Below are positions 62,165 through 64,000 of a stretch of DNA of 64,000 bases, piece after piece. The DNA lies in NCBI RefSeq assembly GCF_000010085.1, contig NC_007712.1:2108001-2172000 (forward strand). The letters are read 5' to 3'. The DNA is from Sodalis glossinidius str. 'morsitans' (GTDB lineage Bacteria; Pseudomonadota; Gammaproteobacteria; Enterobacterales; Enterobacteriaceae). A program made the translations under genes and the position numbers. Numbering within the stretch: the stretch's first letter is position 1; the number at the start of each line of letters is the position of its first letter. Below the pieces are notes generated by a model that searched no databases, was not told where the DNA came from, and saw only the letters and a list, made by a program, of their open reading frames with translations.

Positions 62165-62522
62165 GGGATGCGCCTGGCATTGGCAACTGGATGACGAAGC
62201 GCCGGAGGCCAGCGCCTCAGGGACGCACACGCAGGCCTTTGCGCGCCTGATGCGACAGGGTGCACCGGCGGCGGGTGAGGGAGGCGCGATGCCGTTTATC
62301 GCACGCAACGCGAATGCGCGCTATCGGCTGGTGGGTGGCAGTGCCGACGGTCTGATTTGCGATATCAGCGACGGGCCGGACGGGCTGCAAATGCTGGTCA
62401 TTGTGCTGGAGACGGATCTTTACCATCAGCTGTGCGCGGTGGCGCCTCGTCTGTCCGCCGTATTGCGCAAAGCCGGTTACCGGATGAGTTTGGAGGTGAG
62501 TCGTGCTGAGCCTGACGCCTGA
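62145..62522 (+). CDS. ssaP: T3SS needle-length regulator SsaP
   Basis: A 125-residue protein in the place of SsaP (SctP-type substrate-specificity/needle-length protein). Similar features: FARLMRQGAPAAGEGGAMPF and ARYRLVGGSADGLICDISDG in the middle, and a C-terminal domain ending AGYRMSLEVSRAEPD. Weak overall conservation is normal for this family. Overlaps ssaO and ssaQ by 20 bases each. Confidence 0.82.
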   Translation: MSNIKTEGCAWHWQLDDEAPEASASGTHTQAFARLMRQGAPAAGEGGAMPFIARNANARYRLVGGSADGLICDISDGPDGLQMLVIVLETDLYHQLCAVAPRLSAVLRKAGYRMSLEVSRAEPDA

Positions 62523-63555
62523 GGAACAACCGCTGGTCGAAAAGTTGATGCCGGCAGGGGGTACATTAGGCGCGGTGGCGCTGCAACTGCAGCCATGGTC
62601 GTCAAGTACGAAGGGGGTAGTGCTCGCCTTGAGCGCCGACGGCGTACCCTGTGACCTGTGGTTACCGGCGACGGTCTGGCGCGACTGGTGTGAAAAGGTG
62701 CTCGGCACGGCCGACGCGACGCAGATAGCAGCGCCGCTGCTGGCGTCTATTGCTGCCTGGGGTCTCACGCCGCTGTTGACGGCAGGCGGGCTGACGCTGT
62801 CGTCGTGGACGTCGCCGCGGCCCTGCAACGGCCTGGAAAGACAATTGGCCGTCACCTTCAGGTGGCAGGTGGAGCAACAGACGTTTCAGGGCGTGCTGAT
62901 AGGGTTGCCGGCTTGTGTCTCGCGCCGGTTTGCCGCCGGGGTGACGCCGCTAACGCGGACCGACGGCCCGGCGTTATCGCTAAGAGGTACGCTGATTATC
63001 GGCGTGCAATTTCTGACGCTGGCGGCGTTGCGCCAGCTTGGACCGGGGGCGGGGCTTCGATTACAGAGCGCAGGCTGTCCGCGAACGGGAAAATATACCT
63101 TGATCCTGCCTGGCGGATCGGCAGTAGGCATTACCTGGAAAGGGGGGGACACCATGGAAATAGACGCACTGATGCAGGATATCGCGGCGCAGCTGGAGTA
63201 TGACGCACCCGGGGACGCAACACGGCCAGGCGCGCCGCCGGCAGCGACGGCTGATAGCGGCGGCCGGGCAGCGATAACCGACGATGTGAACCGGACCACG
63301 CTTTTGCTCAATGCACTGCCGCAGCAGGTGCGGGTAGATGTGGGAGAGCTGTCGCTGACGGTGGGGGACCTGCGCCGGCTAGCTGTGGGCGACGTCGTGC
63401 CGGTGACCGGCCGGTTTACGCCATACGCCATCTTACGGCTGCATAACCAGACCATTGGCCAGGGGGAACTGGTAAGCTGCGACGGCGCCCTGCTGGTGCG
63501 CATTACCCGCTGGTACCTCACCGAGGCGCAGGCGGATCAGGCCAAAACCGGATAG
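62503..63555 (+). CDS. ssaQ: T3SS cytosolic sorting-platform protein SsaQ
   Basis: SctQ (FliM/FliN-like) C-ring protein, 350 residues from a GTG at 62503 within the ssaP end. N-terminal domain MLSLTPEEQPLVEKLMPAGG; C-terminal SpoA (surface presentation of antigens) domain with ALPQQVRVDVGELSLTVGDL, RRLAVGDVVPV and LRLHNQTIGQGELVSCDGAL. Slightly longer than Salmonella SsaQ (322). It contains a strong internal start (see next entry). Confidence 0.93.
   Translation: MLSLTPEEQPLVEKLMPAGGTLGAVALQLQPWSSSTKGVVLALSADGVPCDLWLPATVWRDWCEKVLGTADATQIAAPLLASIAAWGLTPLLTAGGLTLSSWTSPRPCNGLERQLAVTFRWQVEQQTFQGVLIGLPACVSRRFAAGVTPLTRTDGPALSLRGTLIIGVQFLTLAALRQLGPGAGLRLQSAGCPRTGKYTLILPGGSAVGITWKGGDTMEIDALMQDIAAQLEYDAPGDATRPGAPPAATADSGGRAAITDDVNRTTLLLNALPQQVRVDVGELSLTVGDLRRLAVGDVVPVTGRFTPYAILRLHNQTIGQGELVSCDGALLVRITRWYLTEAQADQAKTG
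63154..63555 (+). CDS. ssaQ: SsaQ short form from internal start
   Basis: Within ssaQ, an in-frame ATG at 63154 (MEIDALMQDIAAQ) is preceded by AAAGGGGGGGACACC, one of the strongest ribosome-binding sequences in the operon. It would yield a 133-residue protein with just the C-terminal SpoA domain. In Salmonella, SsaQ is known to be made as long and short products from tandem translation, and the two assemble together. Here the site is seen in sequence; use of it is inference. Confidence 0.7.
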   Translation: MEIDALMQDIAAQLEYDAPGDATRPGAPPAATADSGGRAAITDDVNRTTLLLNALPQQVRVDVGELSLTVGDLRRLAVGDVVPVTGRFTPYAILRLHNQTIGQGELVSCDGALLVRITRWYLTEAQADQAKTG

Positions 63556-63609
63556 TGAGAAAATGGACTGATGCTATAACGGCAGCAGGCTCACCAACCG
63601 GATATTACT

Positions 63610-64000
63610 ATGTCATTACCTGACTCTCCCTGGCAGTTGATAATACTGCTTGTGGTCCTTTCCCTGCTGCCGCTGGCGGTTGTCATGGGAACCTCATTTC
63701 TGAAACTGGCGGTGGTGTTGTCTATTTTACGCAATGCGCTGGGGATCCAGCAGGTGCCGCCTAACATGGCGCTGTACGGCCTGGCGCTTATCCTGTCGCT
63801 ATTCATCATGGCCCCGACCGCATTAGCGGTCAAAGCGCAGTGGCATCCGGTGGCAGCGCCCGGTGATACGCCCTGGGCCAGCGGCTGGGACGGTAAGGCG
63901 CTCATGCCCTATCGCCAATTTTTACGCCGCAACGCCGACGAAAAAGAGATACGCTATTTCCACCAACTGGTAACGAAAACCTGGCCGGAAGAGGCGCGCC
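63610..64000 (+). CDS. ssaR: T3SS export gate protein SsaR (cut by window edge)
   Basis: SctR (FliP-family) export gate subunit. The ATG at 63610 gives MSLPDSPWQLIILLVVLSLL, then PLAVVMGTSFLKLAVVLSIL and RNALGIQQVPPNMALYGLAL, nearly identical to Salmonella SsaR. 130 codons are present before the window ends; about 85 more are expected. It starts 54 bases after ssaQ. Confidence 0.95.
   Translation, partial: MSLPDSPWQLIILLVVLSLLPLAVVMGTSFLKLAVVLSILRNALGIQQVPPNMALYGLALILSLFIMAPTALAVKAQWHPVAAPGDTPWASGWDGKALMPYRQFLRRNADEKEIRYFHQLVTKTWPEEAR

Noticed and set aside
1..64000. CRISPR array, plasmid origin, or antiphage defence genes
   Set aside because: No spaced direct repeats, iteron clusters or recognisable defence domains were seen on either strand.

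Overview
The window reads as chromosome of a Sodalis-like gammaproteobacterial insect symbiont, most likely Sodalis glossinidius or a close relative. The housekeeping genes are close to Escherichia/Yersinia orthologues and keep the E. coli neighbourhood order: cutC-yecM-argS, cmoBA-yecNED-aspS-nudB-yebC-ruvCAB, znuABC-mepM-lpxM-pykA-hexR-zwf-eda-purT-ptrB-exoX-holE-ftnA-yobA-yebZ-yebY. That backbone is peppered with recent pseudogenes, as expected of a young host-restricted symbiont. The right third is a type III secretion system (T3SS) of the Salmonella pathogenicity island 2 (SPI-2) class, matching what is known as symbiosis region SSR-3 in Sodalis. The species call is inference; no search could be run.

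Layout. 1-15,440: end of murJ, argS, yecM, a ruined PatB/MalY-type gene, cutC, the tRNA wobble-modification pair cmoAB, yecN, yecE, a frameshifted yecD, aspS, nudB, yebC and ruvC-ruvAB with a LexA box. 15,500-21,730: the zinc uptake locus has broken znuA and znuB and a znuC with an altered Walker A; mepM and lpxM are intact; an mntH (Nramp) gene is broken but keeps a strong Fur box. 22,135-24,535: a DUF1460 lipoprotein gene and a frameshifted relative of the Salmonella effector kinase steC. 24,552-39,236: pykA, hexR, zwf with a near-perfect HexR operator, a truncated eda with edd missing, a broken NimR/NimT-like pair, purT, a scrap of yebF, ptrB, an internally deleted exoX, holE, ftnA and the copper-type yobA-yebZ-yebY operon.

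39,240-42,986 is accessory DNA: a decayed lambda-type integrase, an internally deleted IS903-like element, a 173-bp non-coding derivative of the same family with an exact 9-bp target duplication, and one small unknown gene. This is the left flank of the T3SS island. 42,987-64,000 holds the divergent ssrB-ssrA regulators, then ssaB-ssaC-ssaD-ssaE, sseA-sseB-sscA-sseC-sseD-sseE-sscB, ssaG-ssaH-ssaI-ssaJ-sctK-like-ssaK-ssaL, ssaM-ssaV-ssaN-ssaO-ssaP-ssaQ, and ssaR running off the edge.

How the genes work together. SsrA and SsrB would sense intracellular conditions and switch on the secretion operons. SsaC, SsaD and SsaJ form the rings; SsaR and SsaV belong to the export gate; SsaN, SsaK, SsaO, SsaQ and the SctK-like protein form the cytosolic ATPase and sorting complex. 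SsaG and SsaI make the needle and inner rod; SseB, SseC and SseD make the translocon with chaperones SseA and SscA; SsaL and SsaM gate the substrate switch. Every T3SS reading frame in view is open, in sharp contrast to the decay to its left, which argues for continued selection on the machine. The effectors sseF and sseG that sit between sscB and ssaG in Salmonella are absent, and the only recognisable effector gene, steC-like, is broken. The loss of Zn/Mn uptake, the Entner-Doudoroff branch, exoX and nimRT fits life in a nutrient-buffered host niche.
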